DNA of 37,027 nucleotides from Phenylobacterium parvum (GCA_029977805.1 JAPOKE010000010.1:1-37027), one strand, 5' to 3'. Shown: positions 10,516 to 20,716, counted from the first letter of the stretch. Numbers and translations are program-made. Notes: generated by a model not told the origin, from the letters alone.

Positions 10516-11328
10516 ATGCACGCCCTGGCGCGGTTCCTGACAGACCAGCAGCTCTGGCTGGTTGGCCTCACCCTCTTCATCCTTATGGTCGTCGTCCGGT
10601 CGCTCGCGGAGCGGATCCGCCGCAAGCGTTCGACCTCTGTCGGCGCCGGCCTGTCCCAGGCCGGGGAGGGGCTCATCGCAACCAGCGTGGTCGGGCTGCT
10701 TTCCCTGCTGATCGCCTTCACCTTCTCGCTTGCCCTGGCCCGGCATGAGCTTCGCCGGACCCTGGTGGTGGAGGAAGCCAACGCCATCGGCGTGGCCTAC
10801 ATGCGCGCCCAGCTGCTGGGGGAGCCCTACCGCACCGACCTCAGCAACATCATCATCTCCTACGCCCAGGTCCGGCGGGTCAGCGGGGAGCTTGCGGGCC
10901 CGTCCCAGCTGGCCGCGCAGGAGCATTCGGAGGCCCTGCAGGCGCCGCTCTGGCAGAAGACCGCCGAGGCGACGCGATCTTCCCAGCCGCCGGCCCTCGC
11001 CAACTTCCTGGTGCAGAGCGTGACCCGGATGATCGAGGTGGAATCACAGCGAAAGGCCGCGCTGGCGGCGCGGATCCCGCCGGCCGTCCTCTTCGCCCTG
11101 ATGGGCTTTTCCGTAGGCGTCGCGGGCATGCTCGGATACGTCGCCGCCGGCGCCCACGCCCACCGCAAGCGGATCGCCTACGTGATGTTCTCCCTCGTGA
11201 CCCTGGCCTTTCTGCTGATCCTCGACCTCGACCGGCCGGGAGACGGCCTGATCACGGTCTCGGAAGCCAACATGAACGACATGGTCCGGGCGCTTCCGTC
11301 CTTCTCGATCCGGGACGAGGCGCGCTGA
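10516..11328 (+). CDS. DUF4239 / bestrophin-like integral membrane protein
   Basis: N-terminal TM, LIATSVVGLLSLLIAFTFSLALARHELRRTLVVEEANAIGVAYMRAQLL motif, C-terminal TMs. Confidence 0.75.
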   Translation: MHALARFLTDQQLWLVGLTLFILMVVVRSLAERIRRKRSTSVGAGLSQAGEGLIATSVVGLLSLLIAFTFSLALARHELRRTLVVEEANAIGVAYMRAQLLGEPYRTDLSNIIISYAQVRRVSGELAGPSQLAAQEHSEALQAPLWQKTAEATRSSQPPALANFLVQSVTRMIEVESQRKAALAARIPPAVLFALMGFSVGVAGMLGYVAAGAHAHRKRIAYVMFSLVTLAFLLILDLDRPGDGLITVSEANMNDMVRALPSFSIRDEAR

Positions 11329-11382
11329 ATCCGGGGGCCCGGCGACTGGCGGGGCGCGGCGGTCGGGGCTAAAGGTCAGGAC

Positions 11383-13050
11383 ATGAGCCGGTCCATCGTC
11401 ATCGCCGCCGTCCAGGCCAACCCCACGGTTGGCGCCATCGCCGCCAACGAGGCGCTGGCGCGCCAGAAGCTCTCCGAGGCCCGCGCCGCAGGGGCCGACC
11501 TGGCCGTCTTCCCCGAACTCTTCATCAATGGCTACCCGCCCGAGGACCTCGCCCTGAAGCCGGCCTTCTGGCGCGCCGGGCAGGAGGCCGTGGAGCGCCT
11601 TGCGCGCGAGACCGACGACTCCTTCGCCGCCCTCATCGGCGTGATCTGGCCTGCCGATGGTCCCGGTCGCCGGCCCCGCAACGGCCTGGCCTTCCTCGCC
11701 GGCGGCGAGGTCCGGGGCGTCGCCTTCAAGACCGACCTGCCGAACTATGGCGTCTTCGACGAGAAGCGGGTCTTCGAGCCCGGCGACGGTCCGAAGGTGT
11801 TCACCTGGAAGGGAGTCCGGCTGGGGGTCCCGATCTGCGAGGACATCTGGACCTCCGCCGTCTGCGCCGACCTCGCGGCCCAGGGCGCTGAAATCCTCGT
11901 CGCCCCGAACGGCTCGCCCTACCGGCGCACCGCCGACCGCGAGCGGACCGAGATCGCCAGGGCCCGCGTGGCCGAGACAGGCCTTCCCCTCGTCTACCTG
12001 AACGAGGTCGGCGGCCAGGACGAACTGGTGTTCGACGGGGCCTCCTTTGCCCTCGACGGCAGGGGCCGGGAGGAGATGCGCCTGCCGATGTTCGAGGAAG
12101 CCATCGGGATCATGCGCTGGACCGAGGGCCCCGAGGGCTGGACGGCGACGGGCTCCCCCCTCGCCGGATGGATGGACGGGCCCGGCGAAATCTACCACGC
12201 CATGGTGGTGGGCCTGCGGGACTATGTGAACAAGTCGGGTTTCCCCGGCGTGCTGCTTGGCCTGTCCGGGGGCGTGGACTCGGCGATCACCGCGGTGGTC
12301 GCCGCGGACGCCCTGGGACCGGACCGGGTGCGCTGCTTCATGCTTCCCTCCCGCTACACCAGCCGGGAGAGCCTGGAGGACGCTGAGGACTGCGCCCGGC
12401 GGCTGGGCGTGCGCCTCGACGAGATCCCGATCTCGCCGGCGGTGGACGCCTTCGCGGGCATGCTGGGCCCGCTTTTCGAGAACCGGCCGCCGGACCTGAC
12501 AGAAGAAAACATCCAGGCCCGGATCCGCGGCCTGCCCCTCATGGCCCTCTCGAACAAGCTGGGCTCCATGCTTCTCACGACGGGCAACAAGAGCGAGATG
12601 GCGGTGGGATACGCCACCCTCTATGGCGACATGTGCGGCGGCTACAACGTGCTCAAGGACCTCTACAAGACCGAAGTCTACGAGGTCTGTCGCTGGCGCA
12701 ACGCCAATGATCCCTTCGGGGTCGCCCGGGACCCGATCCCGGAGCGGATCCTCACCAAGCCGCCGTCGGCCGAACTCCGCCCCGACCAGAAGGACCAGGA
12801 CAGCCTGCCCGAGTACGCCGACCTCGACGCCATCCTGCATGGCCTTGTCGAGGAGGAGGCCTCCCTCGACGAGATCGTGGCGAGGGGTTTCCCGCGGGAG
12901 ACGGTGGAGCGGGTCCAGCGGCTCCTCTACGGCTCGGAGTACAAGCGCCGGCAGGCCGCCCCGGGCGTGAAGATCGGCCTGAAGGCGTTTGGCCGGGATC
13001 GCCGCTACCCCATCGTCAACGGGTTCCGCGACAGGGTCACGGGCGGATGA
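11383..13050 (+). CDS. nadE: NAD+ synthetase, glutamine-dependent
   Basis: N-terminal nitrilase domain (VFPELFINGYPPEDLALK, GVPICEDIW) fused to LLGLSGGVDSAITAVVAADALG and NKSEMAVGYATLYGDMCGGYNVLKDLYKT. Confidence 0.96.
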   Translation: MSRSIVIAAVQANPTVGAIAANEALARQKLSEARAAGADLAVFPELFINGYPPEDLALKPAFWRAGQEAVERLARETDDSFAALIGVIWPADGPGRRPRNGLAFLAGGEVRGVAFKTDLPNYGVFDEKRVFEPGDGPKVFTWKGVRLGVPICEDIWTSAVCADLAAQGAEILVAPNGSPYRRTADRERTEIARARVAETGLPLVYLNEVGGQDELVFDGASFALDGRGREEMRLPMFEEAIGIMRWTEGPEGWTATGSPLAGWMDGPGEIYHAMVVGLRDYVNKSGFPGVLLGLSGGVDSAITAVVAADALGPDRVRCFMLPSRYTSRESLEDAEDCARRLGVRLDEIPISPAVDAFAGMLGPLFENRPPDLTEENIQARIRGLPLMALSNKLGSMLLTTGNKSEMAVGYATLYGDMCGGYNVLKDLYKTEVYEVCRWRNANDPFGVARDPIPERILTKPPSAELRPDQKDQDSLPEYADLDAILHGLVEEEASLDEIVARGFPRETVERVQRLLYGSEYKRRQAAPGVKIGLKAFGRDRRYPIVNGFRDRVTGG

Positions 13051-13826
13051 GGCGCGGGCCCGGGACGCTGGGAAGCCGGCTTCTCGGCCTGTCCCTGGCG
13101 CTCGCCGCCGCCGCCTGCAGCCCGGCGGGCGCGCCGCCTGTCCCCGGCGCTGCGCGCCAGGACGAGGCGGGCTATCTGCCGCCGCCGGTCATCGAACGCA
13201 TCGAAGCGGCCGGGACGGCCACGCGCCTCGAGGGAAGGTCGCCCGCAGGAGCCAGGGTCCGCCTCGCCGCGCCCGCCGGCGGGGAATTCGTGACCCAGGC
13301 GGACTCCTCGGGGCGTTGGAGCCTTGAGGTTCCGGGGGCCGGGCAATCCCGGGTCCTGGGGCTGTCCCAAATCGTCGAGGGGCGGACGACACAGGCCGAG
13401 GGGTACGTCTTCCTGGCGCCGGACGGATCCGCCTGGCTCCTGCGGTCCGGGGGCGCGGCGCGGACGCTCGGTCCGGGAACAGCCCGCGGCCTCGTGATCG
13501 ACTATGACCGAAGCGGCGGCGCCGTCGTCTCGGGCGCCGGTCCCGCCAACGCCCTTCTGGTCGCCCAGCTCGACGGCCGCCGGGCCGGGGAGGGGCGCGT
13601 GGACGCCGCCGGTCGGTTCGAGATCCGCCTGAACGGACCCGCGCCCATGGGCGAGAGCCGGCTCCGCGTCTTTGGAGAGGGGCTGAACCTCGAGACGCTG
13701 CTCAGGCTGTCGCCGCCGTCCCCGCCGGCGGCGGGACCCGTCAGTGTGCAGGATCGCGGGGAGGGGCTGAGGATCGACTGGATGACACCCGCCGGGGGCG
13801 TCCAGACCACCCAGGTCCTGCGGTGA
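13047..13826 (+). CDS. Putative lipoprotein with Ig-like repeat, translationally coupled to nadE
   Basis: Signal peptide and lipobox (LALAAAACSPAG); repeated IEAAGTATRLEGRSPAGARVRLAA...DSSGRWSLEVP; ATGA overlap with nadE stop. Confidence 0.75.
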   Translation: MRRGPGTLGSRLLGLSLALAAAACSPAGAPPVPGAARQDEAGYLPPPVIERIEAAGTATRLEGRSPAGARVRLAAPAGGEFVTQADSSGRWSLEVPGAGQSRVLGLSQIVEGRTTQAEGYVFLAPDGSAWLLRSGGAARTLGPGTARGLVIDYDRSGGAVVSGAGPANALLVAQLDGRRAGEGRVDAAGRFEIRLNGPAPMGESRLRVFGEGLNLETLLRLSPPSPPAAGPVSVQDRGEGLRIDWMTPAGGVQTTQVLR

Positions 13827-13836
13827 GGTTCGCCTG

Positions 13837-15675
13837 ATGGCCTTCCACCACGGCGCCCGCCCCGGAACCGTAACCCCCGCTGCGGATGCCCGTTTCGACT
13901 TCTGGGGGTCCATGGCCGACCTCTGGCGGCTTGTCCTGCGCAGCGGCGCGCCCGGCCTGGCCTGGCGGATCGGCCTCGCCCTGGTGCTGATCTTCATCGG
14001 CAAGGCCGCAGGGGTCGCAGCCCCCGTCCTGCTGGGCGAGGCGATCAACCGCCTGTCGGACCTGCGTCCGTCCGGGACCGCCCTGGCCCTGGGCGGCGGT
14101 TTCCTGCTGCTGGCCCTGGGGTTCGCGGGCCTCCGGCTGGTCGCCGCCGCCGCCCCGAACCTGCGCGAAATCATCTTCACCCCGGTGTCCCAGGCCACAA
14201 TGGCCCGCGCGGCCGAGGAGAGCTTCGGCCATGTCCTGACCCTGTCCCTCGACTACCACCAGGGCAAGCAGACAGGCTCCCTGGCGCGCATCATCGACCG
14301 GGGCTCGCGGTCCACCGACTTCCTGATCCGGAGCGTGGTCTTCAACCTCGGACCCACGGCCCTGGAACTCGTCCTCGCCATGGCGGTCATGGCCAATCGC
14401 CTCGACTGGCGCTTTGCCGCGGCGACCTTCGTCACCATCGTCATCTACGCGGTCCTGACCTTCCGGATCACCGACTGGCGGCTTTCGCACCGCCGTGAGC
14501 TCAACCTCGCCGACGGCAAGGCCGCGGGCCTGTCCGTCGACGCCCTCATGAACTTCGAGACCGTCAAGGCCTTCGGGCAGGAAAGACGCACGGTGCGCGG
14601 CTACGCGGCGGCCCTCGCCGACTATGTCCGGGCGGCGGTGCGCGCCAACACCTCCCTGTCCTTGCTGAACGCCGTCCAGGCCCTCGTCCTGAACGTCGGC
14701 CTCGCCCTCATGGTCCTGCTGGCGGGGCTCGAGGTGCTTGAGGGGCGGATGCGCCTGGGCGACGTCACCACGGCCGTCCTCCTCGTCATCGGTCTCTACC
14801 AGCCGCTGAACATGCTCGGCTTCAACTACCGGGAGATCCGCCAGGCCTTCATCGACATGGAGCAGATGGTGGAAATCGGCCGGGCCGTTCCGGACGTGGC
14901 CGAGCCGGCCGCGCCAAAGTCCCTGCCGCCCGCCTCCGGGAAGGGCGCCCGCCTGGCCTTCCGTGGGGTCGCCTACCGGCATGGCGCCCGGACCCTCGGC
15001 CTGGAGGACGTCACCTTCGAGGCCCCGCCGGGGACGACCACCGCCCTTGTCGGTCCCTCCGGCGCCGGAAAGACGACGATTGTCCGGCTGGCCCTTCGGC
15101 TGGTCGACCCGGCCGCCGGCGTCGTCACCCTGGATGGGGTCGACCTGCGGGACCTCACCCGGGCGGAACTGAGGCGGGCGACGGCCCTCGTCCCCCAGGA
15201 CGTGGCCCTGTTCAATGATACCCTGGGGGCGAACATCGCCTTTGCGCGTCCGGACGCCACGGAGGCGGAGATCCTGGCGGCGGCGGAGGCCGCGGAACTG
15301 GGGCCCTTCATCCGCGCGACTCCCGGTGGGCTTGAGGTGCGGGTCGGCGAACGGGGGCTCAAGCTGTCCGGCGGCGAACGCCAGCGGGTGGGCATCGCCC
15401 GGGCCCTCCTGGCCGATCCGAGGCTCCTCGTCCTCGACGAGGCGACCTCAGCCCTCGACGGCCCGACCGAGGCCGCCATTCAGGACACTCTGCGCAGGGT
15501 CCGCCGGAACCGGACGACCCTGGTGGTCGCCCACAGGCTGTCGACCATAGTCGACGCGGACCAGATCCTCGTCCTGCGGGAGGGCCGCATCGTCGAGAGA
15601 GGCGATCACGCCGCCCTGCTGGCCAGGGACGGCGAGTACGCCGCCCTCTGGCGCCGCCAGACCCGAGAGGCCTGA
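13837..15675 (+). CDS. ABC transporter, fused permease/ATPase (Atm1/ABCB-like)
   Basis: TM domain with EAINRLSDLRPSGTALALGGG..., NBD with GPSGAGKTTIVRLALRL, Q-loop, LSGGERQRVGIARALLADPRLLVLDEATSALDG, AHRLSTIVDADQILVL. Confidence 0.93.
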   Translation: MAFHHGARPGTVTPAADARFDFWGSMADLWRLVLRSGAPGLAWRIGLALVLIFIGKAAGVAAPVLLGEAINRLSDLRPSGTALALGGGFLLLALGFAGLRLVAAAAPNLREIIFTPVSQATMARAAEESFGHVLTLSLDYHQGKQTGSLARIIDRGSRSTDFLIRSVVFNLGPTALELVLAMAVMANRLDWRFAAATFVTIVIYAVLTFRITDWRLSHRRELNLADGKAAGLSVDALMNFETVKAFGQERRTVRGYAAALADYVRAAVRANTSLSLLNAVQALVLNVGLALMVLLAGLEVLEGRMRLGDVTTAVLLVIGLYQPLNMLGFNYREIRQAFIDMEQMVEIGRAVPDVAEPAAPKSLPPASGKGARLAFRGVAYRHGARTLGLEDVTFEAPPGTTTALVGPSGAGKTTIVRLALRLVDPAAGVVTLDGVDLRDLTRAELRRATALVPQDVALFNDTLGANIAFARPDATEAEILAAAEAAELGPFIRATPGGLEVRVGERGLKLSGGERQRVGIARALLADPRLLVLDEATSALDGPTEAAIQDTLRRVRRNRTTLVVAHRLSTIVDADQILVLREGRIVERGDHAALLARDGEYAALWRRQTREA

Positions 15676-15679
15676 CGCC

Positions 15680-15711
15680 CCACCTCCGGGCGGATTACTC
15701 CGCCGGGGTGG
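15680..15711. terminator. Inverted repeat between convergent ABC exporter and RND permease genes
   Basis: CCACCTCCGGGCGGA-TTAC-TCCGCCGGGGTGG: long stem with two small bulges, overlapping the RND stop codon at 15695; no clear U-tract. Confidence 0.45.
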
Positions 15712-18700
15712 GGGAGGGCGACTCCGGTCCGCCCTGGGGTATCCGGACGCCCTCATAGGCGCGGCGGCGCGCCCTCAGGCCCACCTTGCTGCGGATGGCG
15801 TCGAAGACGGTCCCGAAGCGCTCGGACATCACCTTCGGCATGGCCAGCATGACCGGCGTGACCACCAGGGTGAGCAGGGTGGCGAAGGTGAGGCCCCAGA
15901 CCACGGCGGCGGACAGCTGGACCCACTGGCCCGACCCGGGCGCCTGGTACTCGAGCACCAGGTTGTGGAAGTTCGGGTGCAGCTGGAACATCAGCGGCAG
16001 CAGCCCGACAACCGTCACCAGGGTCGTCAGCATGACGGGGCGGAACCGCTGGGCGGAGGCCCGGACGGAGGCTTCGTGGGCGTCGTACCCCGCGCGCTTC
16101 AGCTGGTAGAAGCTGTCGACCAGCACGATGTTGTGGCCCACGACCACCCCGGCGAGGGCCACCACGCCCGTCCCCAGCATGATCACCGAGATGTAGTTGA
16201 AGGTGTTGGCGAAGTTGATCACCACGCCCAACAACACCCCTACCGTCGACAGGAGCACCGCAAACAGGGTGACGGCGACGCCCCAGAAGCTGTTGAACTG
16301 CCAGAGCAGGATGATCATCATCATGAACATCGCTGCGAAGATGGCGGTGATGAAGAACAGCACGGCTGCGCGGCCCTCCTCGTCGGCGCCCGTGAACTTC
16401 CACTTCACCGAAGGGTCGATGGGCGCCTTTTCAAGCCAGGGCTTGAGCTCTGCGATCTTCTGGTTGGCGGCGATGCCCTTGGGCACGTTGGCCTGGACCA
16501 CGACCAGGCGCTGGCCATCGCGGCGCTGGATCTGGGTCACCTGCTGCGCCGGCTGGCGGTCCACGAAATAGCTCGCCGGGACCGGTCCGAAGGGGGTTCC
16601 GATCTTCAGCGAGTCGAGGGCGTCGAGGTTGCGGCCCTCGGGCGTGAAGCGCACCCGGATGTCCAGTTCGTCCTCGGCGTCGTTGGGCCGGAACCTGCCG
16701 ACCAGGACCCCCGTGGTGGTGTACTGGATCGCCTGCCCGACGGTCAGGACGTCGACCCCGTAGCGGCCAGCCGCCTCACGGTCGACGGCGAGGTTCCATT
16801 CGATGCCGGGCGAGGTCCGGTTGTCCTCGAGTTCGATGATCTTGGGATCCGAGGCCAGCTTGGCCTTGATCACTTCCGCGGCCTTGTTGAGGGCTTCGGG
16901 GTTGTTGCTCCGCAGCTCGACCTGGATGGCCTTGCCGGTCGGGGGGCCGCCCTGGGGTTCGCGGACCTCGGTCTCGATCCCGGGAATGCCGACGACCCGC
17001 CGGCGGACTTCCTCGGCGAGTTCCGAGCCCTTCAGGCCCAGCCGGACCCGGTCCTCGTACTTGAGGAACTCGACCTCCATGGTGCCGATCGTATCGTTGG
17101 GTGCGCCGAAGCGGCCGCCGCCGAAGCTTGAGCCGCTGCCGCCGCCGGCCCGGACGTAGAGGGCGCGAACACCCTTCATTCCCAGGAGCTTCTGCTCGAC
17201 CTGCCGGACCAGGGCGTCCTGCGCGGGGGCGTTCAGGTTCCCGCGCGCCTTGACGTAGACCTGCACGCTCTCGGGGTCCTCATCGAGGAAGAACTCGATC
17301 CGGTGCGGGGTCTTGGCGAACCAGACAAACACCACGACCACGACCAGGAAGGTCGCGCCGAGCACCCGGAAGGGGTGATGGGACAGGAAGTCCACGGTCC
17401 GGGCGTACCAGCCCATGAAGCCGGTCATCTGGGTGGGATCACCCCGCTCGGCCTTCTCCAGTTCGGCCAGTTCCGCGGCGTCCGCCCGGCGTTCCTTGGC
17501 GAAGACGGACCCGAGGGCCGGGGTGAAGATCAGTGCGATGAAGATCGATGCGCCCAGCACGAAGAACAGGGTCAGGGGCAGGAAGCTCATGAACTTCCCG
17601 GCCACCGAGTTCCAGAACATGAAGGGCACGAAGGCGCAGAGGGTGGTCAGGGTGCCGTTCAGCACGGGCCAGAACATGCGCTTGCCGGCGACGGTGAAGG
17701 CCTCGACCTTGTTCATCCCCTCGGCCATTTTTCGCTCGGCGTACTCGACGACGACGATGCCGCCGTCGACGAGGATGCCGACCGCCAGCACCAGGCCGAA
17801 CATGACCATCTGGTTCAGGGTCACGCCGATCGCGTTCAGCATCATGAAGGCGATGGCGAAGCAGGCCGGGATGGCCAGGCCGACCATGAGGCCCTGCCTG
17901 ACCCCAAGGCTGGCCACGATGATGACCATCACGAGGATGGTCGCCGAGAGCAGGCCGCCCTCAAGGACGAGAAGGGTGCGTTCGATGAACTCGGACTCGT
18001 CAAAGGTGTAGTCGACCTTGACCGTCGAGGGCCATGACTTCTGTTCCGCCTCCACGGTCTTGCGGACCGCCTTGACGGTGTCCAGCACATTGGCGCCGGC
18101 TCGTTTCGAGACCGTGATCGAATAGGCCGGCTCGCCGTTGTAGCGGGCGATGAAGGTCGGGTCCTTGAACGTCCGCCGGACGTCGCCGATGTCGCCGACC
18201 GTGATCAGCCGGTCGCCGTTCCGCTTGATCGGCAGGGACAGGATGTCCTCCGGCTTCTCGATGACGCCGGGCACCTTGACCGCGAACTTGCCCTGTCCGG
18301 TCAGCATGTCGCCGGCAGGCACGAGCTGGTTGTTGCGGGCGATGACCTGGGCGAGCTCGCCGGAGGTGACCTTGTAGGTCTCCATCCGGATGGGATCGAC
18401 GGTGACCTCGAGGAACTCCTCCCGCGCACCGGAAACCTCGGCCTGGAGGACGCCGGGCAGGGACTCCAGGCGGTCCCGCAGGGCGTTGGAAATCCTTACG
18501 AACTCCCGTTCCGGAGCCGGTCCGGACAGCACGATGCCGATCACCGGCTGGTCGGTGAAGTTGGCTTCCTGGATGATCGCTTCCTCGGCGTCGGGCGGGA
18601 AGCGGCCCCGGGCCAGGTCGACCTTGGCGCGCACGTCCTGGAGGGCGCGGTCCTTGTCGAAGTCGGGTTCGAACTCGAGGGTCACGAAGGCCGAGCCCTG

Positions 18701-18961
18701 CCGGGCGACGGCGTTCATCTGCTTGAGTCCCTCGATGGACTGGAGGTTGGTCTCCAGCGGCTTGACGAGCAGGCGCTCCGCGTCCTCGGGGCTCACGCCG
18801 GGATAGGGGACGATCACCGCCACGAAGGGCAGGGTGATGTTGGGGTTCGCCTCCCGGGGCATGGTGTTGTAGGCGATCAGTCCGAAGATCGACGCGATCA
18901 GCGTCACGCCGAGGACCACCTTGCGGCGCTTGATGGCGCCTTCGATCAGGGCTCCGATCAT
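15695..18961 (-). CDS. RND-family efflux permease (AcrB/AcrD/AcrF type)
   Basis: MIGALIEGAIKRRKVVLGVTLIASIFGLIAYNTMPREANPNITLPFVAVIVPYPGVSPEDAERLLVKPLE...; repeated RND TM/porter domains, 1088 aa. Confidence 0.96.
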   Translation of the reverse strand: MIGALIEGAIKRRKVVLGVTLIASIFGLIAYNTMPREANPNITLPFVAVIVPYPGVSPEDAERLLVKPLETNLQSIEGLKQMNAVARQGSAFVTLEFEPDFDKDRALQDVRAKVDLARGRFPPDAEEAIIQEANFTDQPVIGIVLSGPAPEREFVRISNALRDRLESLPGVLQAEVSGAREEFLEVTVDPIRMETYKVTSGELAQVIARNNQLVPAGDMLTGQGKFAVKVPGVIEKPEDILSLPIKRNGDRLITVGDIGDVRRTFKDPTFIARYNGEPAYSITVSKRAGANVLDTVKAVRKTVEAEQKSWPSTVKVDYTFDESEFIERTLLVLEGGLLSATILVMVIIVASLGVRQGLMVGLAIPACFAIAFMMLNAIGVTLNQMVMFGLVLAVGILVDGGIVVVEYAERKMAEGMNKVEAFTVAGKRMFWPVLNGTLTTLCAFVPFMFWNSVAGKFMSFLPLTLFFVLGASIFIALIFTPALGSVFAKERRADAAELAELEKAERGDPTQMTGFMGWYARTVDFLSHHPFRVLGATFLVVVVVFVWFAKTPHRIEFFLDEDPESVQVYVKARGNLNAPAQDALVRQVEQKLLGMKGVRALYVRAGGGSGSSFGGGRFGAPNDTIGTMEVEFLKYEDRVRLGLKGSELAEEVRRRVVGIPGIETEVREPQGGPPTGKAIQVELRSNNPEALNKAAEVIKAKLASDPKIIELEDNRTSPGIEWNLAVDREAAGRYGVDVLTVGQAIQYTTTGVLVGRFRPNDAEDELDIRVRFTPEGRNLDALDSLKIGTPFGPVPASYFVDRQPAQQVTQIQRRDGQRLVVVQANVPKGIAANQKIAELKPWLEKAPIDPSVKWKFTGADEEGRAAVLFFITAIFAAMFMMMIILLWQFNSFWGVAVTLFAVLLSTVGVLLGVVINFANTFNYISVIMLGTGVVALAGVVVGHNIVLVDSFYQLKRAGYDAHEASVRASAQRFRPVMLTTLVTVVGLLPLMFQLHPNFHNLVLEYQAPGSGQWVQLSAAVVWGLTFATLLTLVVTPVMLAMPKVMSERFGTVFDAIRSKVGLRARRRAYEGVRIPQGGPESPSPTPAE

Positions 18962-18974
18962 GTGCCGGTCCTCC

Positions 18975-20063
18975 TCAGCGGGCCGCAGTCACGAGGACCT
19001 TCTGGCCCTCGGCGACGTAGGACTGTCCAACGGTGATGATCCGCACCGGGCCGCGCAGGCCGGTGACCCAGGCGCCCTGCGGCGTCTCCTCGATCAGGGT
19101 CAGGGGGGCGAAGCGCACGATGTTCGCCTCGTCCACGTAGCGGACGCCCTGACGGCCTGCGGAATCGAGCACCAGATTCGACACCTGGATGAGGTGGGCG
19201 GGGCCCTGGCCGGCGCTGATGCGCACCTCGGCGCTCAGGCCGGACCGGGCGGAGAGCTTGGGATTGCGGGCGGTGATCTCGACCCGGTAGGTCCGGGTCT
19301 GCGGATCGGCGTCGCGGGCGATGTAGCGGACGGTCCCGTTGAAGGTTTCCCCGCCGACCAGGGTGGCCACCGCCTGGGCGCCGACGCGGAACTTGCCGGC
19401 CTCGGTCTCGGGCAGGTCGGCGACGATGAGCAGGGGGTCCAGCTCGATCATGGTGCCGCAGGGCTGGCCGGGGGCCAGGTAGGTCCCGATCTCGGCGTCG
19501 CGGCGGTCGAACACCCCGTTGAAGGGCGCGCGGATGTTGGTCTGCTCGAGGGCGATCTCGGCCTGGCGGAGGGCGGCGCGGGCGCTGTCCAGGTTGGCCT
19601 GGTCCTGCAGGACCTGGGTCTGGGAGCGATAACCCTTGGCGGAGAGTTCCTCCGTGGCCTGGCGGGTCAGTTCCCGCGAGCGGACCGCGGCGCGCGCCTG
19701 GGCGAGGCCCGCCTCGCGGGCGTCGACGTTGAGGCGGCAGAGAACCGCGCCACGGTTGACATAGGCCCCTTCGACGGCGGGGGTGGCGGCGACGATGCCG
19801 GCCGTCTCGGACCTCACCACGACCGTCCGGGCGGCTTCGGTCCTCCCGCGGACCCTCACGCTGTAGGGGTGCACGCCCTCCGGGGTCGTCGTGACCTGGA
19901 CCGAGGGCTGCGCCACCGCGGCCTGGCCGGCGGCCTGGCTCTTCGGCGCCGGCTCGCGGCTCATCTTCGCCTTGTTCAGCAGCGTTCCGGCGAGGAACAG
20001 GAGGATCACCACGGCGACAATGCCGATGGCGAACTTGTGGGCGGAGGTCAGACGCATTCTCAT
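18975..20063 (-). CDS. RND efflux periplasmic adaptor subunit (MFP)
   Basis: MRMRLTSAHKFAIGIVAVVILLFLAGTLLNKAKM...GIVAATPAVEGAYVNRGAVLCRLNVDAREA...NIRAPFNGVFDRRDAEIGTYLAPGQPCGTMIELDPL. Start at 20063, not the ORF extension to 20264. Confidence 0.95.
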   Translation of the reverse strand: MRMRLTSAHKFAIGIVAVVILLFLAGTLLNKAKMSREPAPKSQAAGQAAVAQPSVQVTTTPEGVHPYSVRVRGRTEAARTVVVRSETAGIVAATPAVEGAYVNRGAVLCRLNVDAREAGLAQARAAVRSRELTRQATEELSAKGYRSQTQVLQDQANLDSARAALRQAEIALEQTNIRAPFNGVFDRRDAEIGTYLAPGQPCGTMIELDPLLIVADLPETEAGKFRVGAQAVATLVGGETFNGTVRYIARDADPQTRTYRVEITARNPKLSARSGLSAEVRISAGQGPAHLIQVSNLVLDSAGRQGVRYVDEANIVRFAPLTLIEETPQGAWVTGLRGPVRIITVGQSYVAEGQKVLVTAAR

Positions 20064-20275
20064 CCCCGGAACATGAAGCGGGACGCCGGCCGCCCGTCTT
20101 CGGGTCGGCGGCCCCCGGCGCTGCGCCTGTTGGCGCTGGCTGCTAATGATGCGAACTTGGAGTCCAGACAAATGAATTCGCGGATAGGATTGCTGCACTG
20201 CGGAAATCCTGTCCCGACGTGTCCTCCGCGTCGCTCTCCGGGGCTTCGCGGGTCCGCCAGACAAGGGGAATCCAC

Positions 20276-20716
20276 ATGCGCTACCTGCACACCATGGTCC
20301 GGGTCCGGGACCTCGACGCCTCGCTCAGGTTCTACTGCGACCTGCTGGGCCTCGAGGAGGTCTCCCGCAGCGAGAGCCCCCAGGGCCGCTTCACCCTGGT
20401 CTTCCTCTGCGCGCCCGGCGACCGCGAACTGGCCAGGGAGCGCCGCGCCCCGACGGTGGAGCTGACCTACAACTGGGACCCCGAGGACTACCAGGGCGGC
20501 CGGAACTTCGGTCACCTCGCCTACGCCGTCGAGGACATCTACGCGACGTGTGACCGTCTCCAGTCGGGGGGCGTCACGATCAGCCGGCCGCCGCGGGACG
20601 GGCGGATGGCCTTTGTCCGGTCGCCGGACGGGATCTCCATAGAGCTGCTGCAGGCCGGTCCGGCCCTGGCCCCGGCCGAGCCCTGGGCCTCCATGCCCAA
20701 TGTCGGCGCCTGGTGA
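20276..20716 (+). CDS. gloA: VOC-family protein, lactoylglutathione lyase-like (glyoxalase I)
   Basis: [31 protein letters not shown]...[66 protein letters not shown]. Confidence 0.88.
   Translation: MRYLHTMVRVRDLDASLRFYCDLLGLEEVSRSESPQGRFTLVFLCAPGDRELARERRAPTVELTYNWDPEDYQGGRNFGHLAYAVEDIYATCDRLQSGGVTISRPPRDGRMAFVRSPDGISIELLQAGPALAPAEPWASMPNVGAW

Noticed and set aside
11044-12840. 598-aa minus-strand ORF opposite nadE
   Set aside because: Same antisense GC-bias artefact; nadE on the plus strand is unambiguous.
18921-20465. 514-aa plus-strand ORF spanning the RND adaptor
   Set aside because: Antisense to a well-supported adaptor CDS; no recognisable domain.
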